Shown: piece by piece, positions 19,002 through 28,868 of the stretch
Position numbering within the stretch: position 1 is the stretch's first letter
Layout of the letters: each line of letters begins with the position of its first letter
Source of the DNA: Candidatus Gastranaerophilales bacterium
Lineage (GTDB): Bacteria; Cyanobacteriota; Vampirovibrionia; Gastranaerophilales; Gastranaerophilaceae
DNA: 64,000 bases
Direction of reading: 5' to 3'
NCBI GenBank assembly: GCA_944323595.1
Contig: CALUTF010000003.1
Coordinates: 1-64,000, forward strand
Made by a program: the position numbers and the translations under genes
Notes under the pieces: model-generated
Told to the model about the DNA's origin: nothing
What the model saw: the letters and a program-made list of their open reading frames with translations, nothing else
Database searches by the model: none

Positions 19002-20171
19002 ATGAAAGTATCAGAGCGTTTGGAAAAAATTCCGCCGTATTTGTTTGCGGAAATTGACAGAAAAATTGCCGAAGCAAAAGCCAGAGGTGTTGATATTATA
19101 AGTCTTGGTATTGGCGATCCTGATACTCCGACTCTTCCTCCTGTTGTTGCTGAAATGCATAAAGCTATTGATAATCCTGCCAATCACGATTATCCGCCGT
19201 ATAACGGCACTGAAAAATTCAGAAAAGCTGCCTGCGCATGGATGAAAAAACGTTTTGGAGTTGAACTTAACCCTGATACGCAAATGCTTGCCAATATCGG
19301 TTCAAAAGAAGCTATTGCGCACGTATTTTTCGCCTTTGTAGATAAAGGTGATTATACGCTGATTCCTGATCCGGGGTATCCTGTTTATAAAAACGCAACG
19401 ATATTTGCGGGTGGAACTCCGTATTCAATGCCGCTTTTGGAAGAAAACGGATATCTGCCGGATTTAGATGCAATTCCTGAAGATATTGCTAAAAAATCTA
19501 AAATTATGTTTCTGAATTATCCTAACAACCCGACAGGTGCTGTTGCGACAAAAGAATTCTATAAAAAAGCAGTTGATTTTTGTAAAAAATATGATATTCT
19601 TCTTTGCTCTGATATGGCATATTCAGAAATGACTTATGACGGCTACGTAGCACCGTCGGTTCTTGAAGTTGAGGGTGCAATGGATGTTGCTCTGGAATTC
19701 TATTCACACTCAAAATCTTATAATATGACAGGATGGCGTGTCGGATTCTGCTGTGGTAACGCGAATGCTGTGAAAGCGCTCGGTACTATCAAAAATAATA
19801 TTGACAGCGGTACATTCAAAGCTATTCAGGATGCGGCTGTTGCGGCTTTCAATGTAGATAAATCTTACATCGAAAATTTGAATAAAATGTATCAGGAACG
19901 CCGCGATGCAGCTGAAGAAGGGTTTAGAGAACTTGGATGGGATATAAAACCGTCTAAAGCTACTTTCTATCTCTGGTTACCGGTACCAAAAGGAATGACC
20001 AGCGAAGAATTTGTTACGGTTATGCTTGAAAAAGCTCATGTGGTCGTTCCTCCCGGAAACGGTTACGGCAAATACGGTGAGGGCTATTTCCGTGTTGCAT
20101 TGACTAAAGACGTCGATACAATTAAAAAAGCTATAAAAAGAATGAAAGATGCAGGAATTTCCTATAAATAA
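19002..20171 (+). CDS. dapL: LL-diaminopimelate aminotransferase
   Basis: 389 residues, a fold-type I PLP enzyme. It converts tetrahydrodipicolinate directly to LL-diaminopimelate for lysine and peptidoglycan, a route known in cyanobacteria, Chlamydia and plants. Seen: IISLGIGDPDTPTLPPVV, YPPYNGTEKFRKA, NYPNNPTGA, and the PLP lysine Lys238 in SHSKSYNMTGWRVGF; late VVVPPGNGYGKYGEGYFRVALT. The close alternative is another class I/II aminotransferase, but the start and tail fit DapL well. AAGGAG precedes the ATG. Confidence 0.88.
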   Translation: MKVSERLEKIPPYLFAEIDRKIAEAKARGVDIISLGIGDPDTPTLPPVVAEMHKAIDNPANHDYPPYNGTEKFRKAACAWMKKRFGVELNPDTQMLANIGSKEAIAHVFFAFVDKGDYTLIPDPGYPVYKNATIFAGGTPYSMPLLEENGYLPDLDAIPEDIAKKSKIMFLNYPNNPTGAVATKEFYKKAVDFCKKYDILLCSDMAYSEMTYDGYVAPSVLEVEGAMDVALEFYSHSKSYNMTGWRVGFCCGNANAVKALGTIKNNIDSGTFKAIQDAAVAAFNVDKSYIENLNKMYQERRDAAEEGFRELGWDIKPSKATFYLWLPVPKGMTSEEFVTVMLEKAHVVVPPGNGYGKYGEGYFRVALTKDVDTIKKAIKRMKDAGISYK

Positions 20172-20218
20172 TTTTGTAGAAAAATCCCGCATTCAAAGTA
20201 GATAAAACATGAATATTG

Positions 20219-20227
20219 TGATATATT
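20219..20227 (+). promoter_or_regulatory. Extended -10 promoter at the start of the zinc-ribbon gene
   Basis: TG-A-TATATT (20219-20227) is followed by 6 nt and the ATG at 20234. No ribosome-binding site is present and no clear -35 was found. A leaderless transcript is predicted. Confidence 0.45.
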
Positions 20228-20233
20228 GAAACT

Positions 20234-23200
20234 ATGGAATGTCCTAAATGCGGTTACGAAGTCGATGATAAGGCAATGGTTTGTCCGAACTGTAAAAAGG
20301 TTCTGAAACTTGTCTGTCCGATTTGTAAGACGGTAAATAAATCTAATACATGTAAAAAGTGCGGTTATGTTATCATTACCAAATGCCATAAGTGCGGTAA
20401 AGTTAACCCGACCGAACGGAAAAAGTGCGCCAAGTGCGGATTCAGTACTCTGGATAGTGTTATTCTGAATGAATCTAATCTTGACGATTATGCATGTTTG
20501 ACCATAGATTTTCCAAATATGGACGAGATGAAAATCCACCTCGGTTCTGCTAAATTGTTGAATAAATTTAAAGTTAATCTTGATAATATTATTCTTGATG
20601 CAGTTAAAGAACTCGGTCTCAGACGCCAGATTATTGATAACCGTTATGTGATTCGGTTTAATAAAGATTATACTTTCAGCAGCTCTGCTCATAACGCTAT
20701 GGAATCTGTTGTCAAGATTGCAACTGAAATTACAAAGCTCAATTACAAATTGACTAACCTTAAAAATGCATCTGTCAGATGTAATATGATGGTTTTAAAA
20801 CGTAACGTTAAAACTGCGCAAAGTGACCATAAAATTGATTTTAATATCAGTATGGTGAACACTTCTGCATCTAAAGAAGAAAAAGCCTTGAATACTTTTC
20901 AAGTTATTGCAGATTCCCAGATTAATGATTGCTTATCTTCTGAATACAAACTTACTCCGTTAAATTCTGTTATGGTAAACGGTAAGATGGAAATGTTCTA
21001 TGAAATGGATGTTCGTCCTCTTATCAATGTTAATTATGCTGAATTGCTTCCAAAGGAAGAAGATGAAATTGTTGTTCCTAATTTTGTCCAAAATATGCTT
21101 ATTGAACAGGATAAAATTGATGGTCAAGCTTTAAGACAAATGGATTCACCGGATGATCCGGATGCTATCTATGATATTGAAACTATCAATTTCAATGAAA
21201 TTAACTGTTATTTTGAAAGAATTCAAAATATTGACGTGTTTGACAAAATTGTAGAACGACTTAAAGAAAATCCTAAATCTATTACGGCAATTAAAACGGA
21301 TCCTTTATATGTTCCTTATTCACTGAAAGTTATCACAGAAGTCGAGCAAACCGGCTTGTATAATAATATTATCAGTGTAACCTGTTATGATGAGATGAAA
21401 TATTCTCCGTATTCTTTCTTTAGAGATTTGCTTTCAAGTATTTTTGAGTACACGGTATCTCAAAAATTATTCTCGCAAAATGACTTTTCAATGTTTAATT
21501 CGCTTGACCCTACAGGTCTTGTTAAGGATCTTGTTACTCTGACTGACAGAGGCATTGATATGCCGGAAGATACCAGATATACTTATTATGATATCTTTCT
21601 TACTATATTAAAAGCCATTCCTAATACGCTAATTTTTATAGAAAATTTTGATAAAATTGATGAAAGTTCTTATGATGTTATGAAATTTCTTTTTGAGTCA
21701 TTTGATAAACTTGAAATTTCTTACCTGATATCTTATGACAAAGATTTTTCATTGCACAGACAATCACATTTCTTACTCGCGCAGCCGTACTATTCTGAAT
21801 TATACATGAAGCCGACTCCGTTTGAAAAAATGATTGAGGGAAATAAAGAATACTATAAAAATATTCTTGATGACTTCTATTTCCATCGTATCGCAAAATA
21901 TTCATGCGGCAGTATTTTGTTTCTTGATATTGCGTTGCAGTACCTTGTGGAATCTGAAGTTTATACAGCTGATGATACAACAATTTATTTATCAAACCCT
22001 AAGACCATCATTATACCGTCCAGTTTGAATAAACTGTTTAAACGGAGATTAAATTTGATGCAGGATGAACCTGATGTTATGAAGTTTCTGGCAACAGTTT
22101 TGCTTCTCGGTACCCGTATTGACAGGGCGACCCTTAACAGTTTAGGATATGAAAATCTTGATGAAATTATTGATAAACTCGCTAATATGGGTTATCTTTA
22201 TTTCTACAATAACTGTATGTACTTCCCTAACTATAACCTTTTGAGAGAAAATCTTCTCGGTACAATGAATAAAGAAACTCTTCAGGAAATGGCTAATGAA
22301 CTTTTTGAAAAAGTTCTGGATGAAAGTATGCCAAGTCCGGTTAAATCTTATTTATACGGTTTGCTGGGAGATTCAGAGTCACAGCTTAAAGAATGGCAGA
22401 AACTTATGCAGGTTAACCTTTCGTTGGGAGATTTTAACTCATACCTGAATTGTGCTAATGAAATACTGAAAATTCTTGATAAAAATAAGGATGAGGAAAA
22501 ACAGGAAGAGATAGAAAATTATAAGTTGGAACTTTATGAAAATATCTCAAATAACTTATATGAATATGTTCCGGCTAAAACTCAGGAAATTGCAGAAGTT
22601 ACTCTGGAAAATTTGGAAAAAACAACAAATATTGACCAGATAATACAACTTTGCAGTAAAATGATTCAAGGTTATATGACGGCAGGCGATTTTAATCGTG
22701 CACTGGAACTTATGCATAAGGTTTTATCGTTGCTGCCAGGTGCTTCAATAGATCCGCTTGATCCAAACTTTAATCAATATTTGCTTTTAATGTCAATTGT
22801 ACATATTGAAATTTTATTTAATATTGGTGCAATGTCTGAATGTATTGATGTAGGATACAGAGTTTTGAGTATTGTTAATAAAAATAATATTGAAACTGTT
22901 AAACCTGAACATATAACTGCTGAAAACTTCAAATCAATGATTTTTGATGAGGTTGGTTACGTCGCAATTGCAAACATTTTACAATTGCAGGGCAATTTAA
23001 AACAATTTTTTGAAATTGTTCGAACCAATTTTGATGACTTGCCGCAGTCTTATGATTTGTTCCTTTCCTTGGAGAGTCTTGTCAGAGGAGAAATTGTACA
23101 GCCTCAAAAAGAGCTTGTTTCTGAAGATGACAAGTTTTCCGGTGTTATTTTCCACGTAATCAATGCATTTCAAAATATTTCATTTGATTATATAGCATTT

Positions 23201-23788
23201 GCTGAAGAAATTTATCAGGCTAAAATCCTTGCTAAATTATATCATCTTCACCAGATTGAATTGTGTCTTGATGCTTTAATCGGATATGCTTATATGAAAT
23301 TGGAATCCTATGTTAAAGCGTCTGCTATATTATTCAAGATTATCAAAGCTGCAAATATAAACGGGATGATGACTCTGCTTTATCTTGCCTGGTATCTTAT
23401 GTGTGAAATGCATCTGAAGCAGGGTAAGTATAATGTTGCTTACGGTATCGTTAATAACTCACTTATTCAATTAGAAAAGAATAATAATGCTTGTGAATAT
23501 CTTGCAATTTTATTCAGATATGCTTTATTTAAAGTCTTTATGTTTGAGGGTCAACATGAAAAAGCTCAAATTTGTATAGAGCAGGCTAAATATATGACTT
23601 CAAAATATGGTATTCATTTTGAATTTGATACAGATCCGTCGCATTATATTCCGATAGAAGAGAATGCAGAAAATTCAGAAGAGGGCGAGGTTCAGGATAT
23701 GAATGATTCTGACAATGATGACGATGACGATGACGATGAGGTTGTCGGGCCCATAGGCGGTGTACCGCCGGAAAATGGGGCTGCATAA
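20234..23788 (+). CDS. 1184-residue zinc-ribbon / degenerate STAND-like ATPase / helical-repeat protein
   Basis: The N-terminus has six CxxC knuckles (CPKC, CPNC, CPIC, CKKC, CHKC, CAKC) within 75 residues, enough for three zinc ribbons. Residues about 85-190 have alternating alpha/beta segments that might be a worn nucleotide-cyclase-type domain (weak). Residues about 345-700 follow the plan of the ATPase module found behind adenylyl cyclases: the P-loop position reads ITAIKTDPLYVPYSLKV, with no GxxxxGK(S/T); a Walker-B-like NTLIFIENFDKIDESSYDVM is present; a winged helix (KFLATVLLLGTRIDRATLNSLG) follows. The last 450 residues are TPR-like helices, ending in an Asp-rich tail. A cytoplasmic scaffold or signalling role is inferred. 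glgA follows after 11 nt, so the two are probably cotranscribed. Confidence 0.75.
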   Translation: MECPKCGYEVDDKAMVCPNCKKVLKLVCPICKTVNKSNTCKKCGYVIITKCHKCGKVNPTERKKCAKCGFSTLDSVILNESNLDDYACLTIDFPNMDEMKIHLGSAKLLNKFKVNLDNIILDAVKELGLRRQIIDNRYVIRFNKDYTFSSSAHNAMESVVKIATEITKLNYKLTNLKNASVRCNMMVLKRNVKTAQSDHKIDFNISMVNTSASKEEKALNTFQVIADSQINDCLSSEYKLTPLNSVMVNGKMEMFYEMDVRPLINVNYAELLPKEEDEIVVPNFVQNMLIEQDKIDGQALRQMDSPDDPDAIYDIETINFNEINCYFERIQNIDVFDKIVERLKENPKSITAIKTDPLYVPYSLKVITEVEQTGLYNNIISVTCYDEMKYSPYSFFRDLLSSIFEYTVSQKLFSQNDFSMFNSLDPTGLVKDLVTLTDRGIDMPEDTRYTYYDIFLTILKAIPNTLIFIENFDKIDESSYDVMKFLFESFDKLEISYLISYDKDFSLHRQSHFLLAQPYYSELYMKPTPFEKMIEGNKEYYKNILDDFYFHRIAKYSCGSILFLDIALQYLVESEVYTADDTTIYLSNPKTIIIPSSLNKLFKRRLNLMQDEPDVMKFLATVLLLGTRIDRATLNSLGYENLDEIIDKLANMGYLYFYNNCMYFPNYNLLRENLLGTMNKETLQEMANELFEKVLDESMPSPVKSYLYGLLGDSESQLKEWQKLMQVNLSLGDFNSYLNCANEILKILDKNKDEEKQEEIENYKLELYENISNNLYEYVPAKTQEIAEVTLENLEKTTNIDQIIQLCSKMIQGYMTAGDFNRALELMHKVLSLLPGASIDPLDPNFNQYLLLMSIVHIEILFNIGAMSECIDVGYRVLSIVNKNNIETVKPEHITAENFKSMIFDEVGYVAIANILQLQGNLKQFFEIVRTNFDDLPQSYDLFLSLESLVRGEIVQPQKELVSEDDKFSGVIFHVINAFQNISFDYIAFAEEIYQAKILAKLYHLHQIELCLDALIGYAYMKLESYVKASAILFKIIKAANINGMMTLLYLAWYLMCEMHLKQGKYNVAYGIVNNSLIQLEKNNNACEYLAILFRYALFKVFMFEGQHEKAQICIEQAKYMTSKYGIHFEFDTDPSHYIPIEENAENSEEGEVQDMNDSDNDDDDDDDEVVGPIGGVPPENGAA

Positions 23789-23799
23789 GGAGGACATTT

Positions 23800-25245
23800 A
23801 TGAAAATTTTATTTGCGTCAGCAGAAGTTGCACCTTTTTCAAAGGCAGGAGGGCTTGCTGATGTTATAGGAAGTTTACCCAAGTATCTTGAAAAGGATGC
23901 GGAAATCGCTATATTTACACCATTACATGGCTGTATTGACGTTGATAAATACGGAATTAAAGAACTCGAAAATTCTACTATGTGGCTGACTTTTGGTAAT
24001 CAGGGACATAAATTCCGATTATTCATGTGTAAACTTCCCGGGACTGATATAAATGTCTTTTTTGTCCATAACGACTGGTACTATACCTGTTTTAAAGAAG
24101 TTTATCCTAAATGGCTTGATACAAGATATGAACATGAAAGATATATAGCATTTTCTCTTGCAGTAATGGAATATGCAAAAGCATTAAACTTCCGTGCTGA
24201 TATTATACATGCAAATGACTGGCATACAGCTATGCTGCCGTTATATTTGCATAGCAATTATAAATTTGATGAATTTTGGTCAAAGACAAAATCCGTTTTT
24301 GAAATTCATAACCTTGCATATCAGGGAGTCTGGTTTGAGGATATTCTGGACTTTGCAAATATGCGTAAAGATATTGTCTATAACGAATGGGGTTGTGAAC
24401 ATTACGGGCGTGTAAACTGGATGAAAGGTGCAATAAATTATGCAGATAAAGTTATAGCTGTTTCACCGAATTACGCCAGAGAAATTTTGACGGGAGAATA
24501 CGGCGAGGGAATGGATTACACCCTGCGCGGAGCACGGCATAAGCTTGTCGGTATTTTAAACGGAATTGACTACGAGGTGTTTAATCCTCAAACCGATAAA
24601 ACGCTCGTGAAAAATTATGATGTTAATTCTATTCAGTATAAAGAAGATAATAAAAAAGCAGTGTGCGACTTTTTCGGACTTGAGTACAAGCCTGAGCGTC
24701 CGATGTTTGCAATGATATCCCGCCTTGTGGAGCAAAAGGGTATTGATTTAATCAGACAGGTTGAAAATGAACTCCGCTCAATGGATGCTGACTTTGTATT
24801 TTTAGGAAGCGGCAACGGAGATTATGAAAATCTATTAATCTGGCTTTCAAATAATTCTTCAAATGTCCGTGCTTATGTAGGTTACAGAGGAGATTTAGCA
24901 AACAAGATTTACGCAGCATCAGACTTTTTCCTTATGCCGTCAAGATTTGAACCTTGCGGATTAAGTCAGTTAATTGCAATGCGTTACGGTTCATTACCGG
25001 TTGTTCGGGCAACAGGCGGTTTAGAAGATACGGTAACGGGTTATCCGCTGGATAATTCAAACGGATTTAAATTCTGGGGCTATGACGGGCATTGTATGCT
25101 TGATGCAATCAAAACAGCAGAATGGGTTTACAAAGACAAATATGTGTTGAATGCAATGAGAAAGTCTGCGATGAGTGCTGATTTTTCGTGGAAGAAAAGT
25201 TCAGAAAAATATCTTGCGCTTTATCACGAACTCTGCGGGCAATAA
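23800..25245 (+). CDS. glgA: Glycogen (starch) synthase, GT5
   Basis: 481 residues, normal length. It extends alpha-1,4-glucan from ADP-glucose. Seen: the KxGG nucleotide-sugar motif in MKILFASAEVAPFSKAGGLA, HANDWHTAM, FEIHNLAYQG, NGIDYEVFNP, and the GT-B C-domain RLVEQKGIDL, MPSRFEPCGLSQLIAMRYG and RATGGLEDTV. It lies 11 nt behind the zinc-ribbon gene with a strong AAGGAGG site. Other glg genes are not in the window. It suggests glycogen storage in this organism. Confidence 0.96.
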   Translation: MKILFASAEVAPFSKAGGLADVIGSLPKYLEKDAEIAIFTPLHGCIDVDKYGIKELENSTMWLTFGNQGHKFRLFMCKLPGTDINVFFVHNDWYYTCFKEVYPKWLDTRYEHERYIAFSLAVMEYAKALNFRADIIHANDWHTAMLPLYLHSNYKFDEFWSKTKSVFEIHNLAYQGVWFEDILDFANMRKDIVYNEWGCEHYGRVNWMKGAINYADKVIAVSPNYAREILTGEYGEGMDYTLRGARHKLVGILNGIDYEVFNPQTDKTLVKNYDVNSIQYKEDNKKAVCDFFGLEYKPERPMFAMISRLVEQKGIDLIRQVENELRSMDADFVFLGSGNGDYENLLIWLSNNSSNVRAYVGYRGDLANKIYAASDFFLMPSRFEPCGLSQLIAMRYGSLPVVRATGGLEDTVTGYPLDNSNGFKFWGYDGHCMLDAIKTAEWVYKDKYVLNAMRKSAMSADFSWKKSSEKYLALYHELCGQ

Positions 25246-25254
25246 TAATGTTTG

Positions 25255-25390
25255 GCAAACGTAACGTTTGCATCAATACAACTCTTCAACATTTAAAAAA
25301 TCGCCTTTAGAAGATATTCAAAAACTTTCAAAGAGTTTTAGCCGTCGGCTTTTGTATAAACCGTAGTACCCTCTCCTACTTAGGAGAGGG
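25255..25390 (-). repeat. Dispersed hairpin-palindrome element, copy 2 (136 bp, inverted)
   Basis: Read on the minus strand it starts with a perfect 10-bp-arm hairpin (CCCTCTCCTA/TAGGAGAGGG, 25369-25390), runs through AAAAGCCG, TTTTTGAA, AGGCGA and TTGAAGAGT, and ends in TGTATTGAT plus the palindrome GCAAACGTTACGTTTGC (25255-25271). Same length and order as 5531-5666. It fills the convergent gap between glgA and typA and may also terminate both transcripts. Confidence 0.8.
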
Positions 25391-25439
25391 TAGGGTGAGG
25401 TATGGTTTCCCCAAGTGTCCGATGCTTTTTTCATATTTA

Positions 25440-27239
25440 TTAGTTATAGATTTTTCTGTTCAGGTCAGCTTTTCTGATTCTGACGTTGGTTGGTGTAATT
25501 TCAACGAGTTCATCGTCACCGATGTATTCAAGGCACTCTTCTAACGCCATAATTTTCGGGGCTTGAAGTGTTACCATTACATCTGCTGTTGCACTTCTCA
25601 TATTGGTTAATTTTTTTGTCTTACAAATGTTAACCACAATATCCTGAGGTTTGTTGCATTCTCCGATAATCATTCCGCGATAAACTTTTGTTTTCGGTGT
25701 TACAAAGAATACCCCTCTGTCTTCAAACTGTGCAAGAGCGTAAGGAATAGCTTCACCCTCCTCAATTGCTATAATAGAACCGTTGCGTTGTCTCGGAATA
25801 TCACCTGCGTAAGGTCTGTATTCAAGATAAGTATGATACATTATACCCTCGCCGCGGGTCATTCTTATGAATTCGCTGCGGAAACCGATTAATCCTCTTG
25901 CAGGAATGTGGAATGCCATAGTTGTTCTGCCTTTGGAATTGTTCATTTCCTGCATTTCCGCCTTGCGGCCTGCCAGTCTTTCAATACAGCTTCCTGCATA
26001 ATCTTCAGGAACATCTACAATCAGATTTTCATAAGGTTCACATTTTACTCCGTCAATCTCTTTATAGATAACTTCCGGTTTAGATACCTGAAATTCGTAT
26101 CCCTCGCGGCGCATTGTTTCAATTAGAATACCAAGGTGAAGTTCGCCTCTTCCTGATACTCTGAAAACATCTGTGCTGTCGGTATCTTCTACACGCAAGC
26201 TTACATTTTTTTCAAGTTCGTTATAAAGTCTTTTTCTTAACTGGCGAGAAGTCACAAATTTCCCTTCAGTTCCTGCAAACGGACTGTCATTTACAGAAAA
26301 GTTCATCTGCAAAGTAGGCTCGTCAACGTGAATCAGCGGAAGCGGATTAGGCTCATTAAGAGAACATATTGTTTCGCCTATCTGAATATCTGCAAAACCT
26401 GCTACGCCGACAATATCACCGGCAGAAGCTTCTTCAATTTCAACTCTGCCTAAATCTTTAAAGCCAAAGAGTTTTGTAACCTTGCCGCGCTCCTGAGAAC
26501 CGTCTGCGTGGACAAGGCATACCTGTTCCTGTGATTTAATTTTTCCGTTTGCAATTCTGCCGATAACAATTCTTCCGACATATTCATTGTAATCGAGAGT
26601 TGTTGCCTGAAATTGCAGCGGTTTTGAAGCATCACCTGACGGCGGCTGGATGTTTTCCATAATGCAATCCAGAAGCGGTACCATATCCACTCTTTCGTCA
26701 TTAAGTTCTTTTATTGCAAATCCGTTCAGGCTGCTTGCAAATATAAACGGAAAATCAATCAAATCTTCTCTGTCAGTTAGTTCAGTAAATAAATCAAAAA
26801 CTTTATCCAGTGCCTTGAGGGGTTCTGCTGCAGGTTTGTCAATTTTATTTATTACAACAATAATTTTTAACCCGAGCTGAAGTGCTTTTGATAACACAAA
26901 TCTGGTCTGAGGCATAGGACCTTCGGCAGCATCGACAATTAGTAATGCACCGTCAACCATGCCGAGCACCCGTTCAACTTCTCCACCGAAGTCTGCGTGC
27001 CCAGGGGTGTCTACTACATTGATTTTACATCCTTTGTAATTAATAGAAATATTTTTTGAAAGGATTGTAATTCCGCGTTCTTTTTCCAGATCATTGCTGT
27101 CCAGTACACGTTCCTGCACCTGCTGGTTTGCCCTGAATGCACCTGCCTGTTTCAAAAGGCAGTCAACAAGTGTTGTCTTGCCATGGTCAACGTGGGCAAT
27201 TATTGCAATGTTGCGTATATGTTCGTTTGTATTAGCCAT
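25440..27239 (-). CDS. typA: Ribosome-associated GTPase TypA/BipA
   Basis: 599 residues. This translational GTPase is related to EF-G and helps 50S assembly and stress adaptation. Seen: P-loop [12 protein letters not shown] near the N-terminus, RGITILSKN (switch I), [21 protein letters not shown], and the BipA C-terminal half ([35 protein letters not shown]). AGGGA precedes the ATG. Stand-alone, facing glgA across the repeat element. Confidence 0.97.
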   Translation of the reverse strand: MANTNEHIRNIAIIAHVDHGKTTLVDCLLKQAGAFRANQQVQERVLDSNDLEKERGITILSKNISINYKGCKINVVDTPGHADFGGEVERVLGMVDGALLIVDAAEGPMPQTRFVLSKALQLGLKIIVVINKIDKPAAEPLKALDKVFDLFTELTDREDLIDFPFIFASSLNGFAIKELNDERVDMVPLLDCIMENIQPPSGDASKPLQFQATTLDYNEYVGRIVIGRIANGKIKSQEQVCLVHADGSQERGKVTKLFGFKDLGRVEIEEASAGDIVGVAGFADIQIGETICSLNEPNPLPLIHVDEPTLQMNFSVNDSPFAGTEGKFVTSRQLRKRLYNELEKNVSLRVEDTDSTDVFRVSGRGELHLGILIETMRREGYEFQVSKPEVIYKEIDGVKCEPYENLIVDVPEDYAGSCIERLAGRKAEMQEMNNSKGRTTMAFHIPARGLIGFRSEFIRMTRGEGIMYHTYLEYRPYAGDIPRQRNGSIIAIEEGEAIPYALAQFEDRGVFFVTPKTKVYRGMIIGECNKPQDIVVNICKTKKLTNMRSATADVMVTLQAPKIMALEECLEYIGDDELVEITPTNVRIRKADLNRKIYN

Positions 27240-27409
27240 AATTCTTATTTCCCTATTTATTTCAGTAGTGTAAATGTTACACTTTTAATAGTACATTATA
27301 AAAAAATATTTTCAAGTTAAGATTTTATAAAAAACGCTTTAATCAGGCAATTTTCAGGAAGAAAAATTGTTTAAATATATACAAGGGTATTTTAAACAAG
27401 GGGAAAATT

Positions 27410-27928
27410 ATGCCTGACGGAATCGGCTATAGCGCATCATGCAGCAATTACTGGTATAACAACGGTGTTAATACCACTTTAATAGGATTGGAAAGTAAAT
27501 TTTCTTCAGACCGGTTAAGTGCTGCAATTTTTAACGGAATTGCACTTGATACAAAAAGCGGCGGGTCTATGGTAATTGATTTAAAAGCCGGATATAATTA
27601 TGATAAAAACGGCATTGTCGGTCAGAATTTGCGTATAAGAAACAATTTTGCGGAGGGTTCCGTATCGACTCAATTCAGATATTCGCCTTGTACTCTAAAC
27701 GTTCCTGTGGCAGAAAATACAACAGTTTATTTGAACCCGCATGGTGTTGCAAAATATAATTATACAAAAAAAGAATGGGATACAAGTGTCGGTGCATTTT
27801 TAGGTGTCACACAAAAATTTAAAAAGGGTGTTTCTGTTTCTTTGGAGGGGCAGCGTTATAATATTCAAAATCCTAATGAAAACGATGGTAACTGGGGTGT
27901 AAATTTTATTATATCTAAGAAATTTTAG
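27410..27928 (+). CDS. Small beta-strand-rich protein, possibly an outer-membrane barrel remnant
   Basis: 172 residues. The sequence alternates polar and hydrophobic residues in short strands split by Asn/Gly/Lys turns (VNTTLIGLESKF, GSMVIDLKAGYNYD, GVSVSLEGQRYNI) and ends in Phe (NFIISKKF), as outer-membrane barrels do. There is no signal peptide. The frame upstream of the ATG is open back toward the typA start but has no start codon and codes nothing signal-like. AAGGGG lies 7 nt before the ATG. It may be a truncated piece of a larger barrel or a real small protein. Its 3' end overlaps convergent folE2 by 14 bp. Confidence 0.5.
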   Translation: MPDGIGYSASCSNYWYNNGVNTTLIGLESKFSSDRLSAAIFNGIALDTKSGGSMVIDLKAGYNYDKNGIVGQNLRIRNNFAEGSVSTQFRYSPCTLNVPVAENTTVYLNPHGVAKYNYTKKEWDTSVGAFLGVTQKFKKGVSVSLEGQRYNIQNPNENDGNWGVNFIISKKF

Positions 27929-28709
27929 ATGATTTGTCTTCTTGCTGATATGCCCAGGCAGAGTGATTATGGATACTTTCCAGAGCTTCGCATTCTACCT
28001 CAAACCAGTTAACTACAGGGTGATTGCGCAGTTTAACAACAACATCCCTCAAAACATCCTCTACAAATTTCGGGTTGTCATAGGCTTTTTCTGTGACAAA
28101 TTTTTCATCTTCACGTTTCAATAGCGGATATACCGGACAGGATGCACAACTTTCAATAAGTTCTATCAAATCTTCTATCCATATATGTTCGGTTTCATCA
28201 TAAGAAACTTTAACGGTAATGAGAGCACGCTGGTTATGGGCACCGTGGTCTGAAATTTCTTTAGAACACGGACAAAGTGTTGTCACTGGCACTTGTACTC
28301 CGAGAATAAACCTGTAGCATCCGTTTTCAATTTTTCCCTCAAATGTTGATTCATATCCCATAGGGGAAGACAGACCTGTGACCGGTGATTTTTTATCAAT
28401 AAAATATTTGAATTTAAATTGGAGTTCCCCGCTTTTGGCTTCAAGATTTTTGATAATTTTTTCAAGGCAGCCTTTTATGTCGACACCGAGAAGATTTTTA
28501 TTTTTCCATTCTGAAAGAACTTCTACAAACCGTGACATGTGAGTCCCCTTATAGTGTCTTGGAAGTGATACATTAACTTTTGCTTTGGCAGAAACTACCT
28601 GATTGGAGTTATTTTTTCTCTGGATAATAAGCGGTAAGTCAAGATGTTTAATCCCGACTTTTTGTATATCTACATTTCTGTCATCATTTAGTTTTTGAAT
28701 ATCTTTCAT
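27915..28709 (-). CDS. folE2: GTP cyclohydrolase IB
   Basis: 264 residues. FolE2 converts GTP to dihydroneopterin triphosphate, the first step of folate (and queuosine) synthesis, and can use metals other than zinc. Seen: the diagnostic TTLCPCSKEISDHGAHNQRA with the active Cys, EDLIELIESCASCPVYPLLKR, EKAYDNPKFVEDVLRD and a terminal HNHSAWA. The ATG at 28709 is chosen because GGAG precedes it; the frame is open 11 codons further upstream. Confidence 0.95.
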   Translation of the reverse strand: MKDIQKLNDDRNVDIQKVGIKHLDLPLIIQRKNNSNQVVSAKAKVNVSLPRHYKGTHMSRFVEVLSEWKNKNLLGVDIKGCLEKIIKNLEAKSGELQFKFKYFIDKKSPVTGLSSPMGYESTFEGKIENGCYRFILGVQVPVTTLCPCSKEISDHGAHNQRALITVKVSYDETEHIWIEDLIELIESCASCPVYPLLKREDEKFVTEKAYDNPKFVEDVLRDVVVKLRNHPVVNWFEVECEALESIHNHSAWAYQQEDKSSKIS

Positions 28710-28868
28710 AATGCTCCAATCTTTAGAATTATAATAGCACAAATAAAAATCTATGGTTTTCTGCGTTTTGTAAAAAGGAAAAGCACTTTGTTTGTCGTTT
28801 TAGTAATCTTATTTTAATTTTCGTTTACAATAAAAGTTTTTTAATATTGTATGTGTTACCATGAGCTT

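Noticed and set aside
23710-23788. Asp repeat (GATGAC-rich) at the end of the zinc-ribbon gene as a sequencing artefact or microsatellite
   Set aside because: It is in frame, short, and codes an acidic tail common in scaffold proteins; no evidence of length variation is visible.
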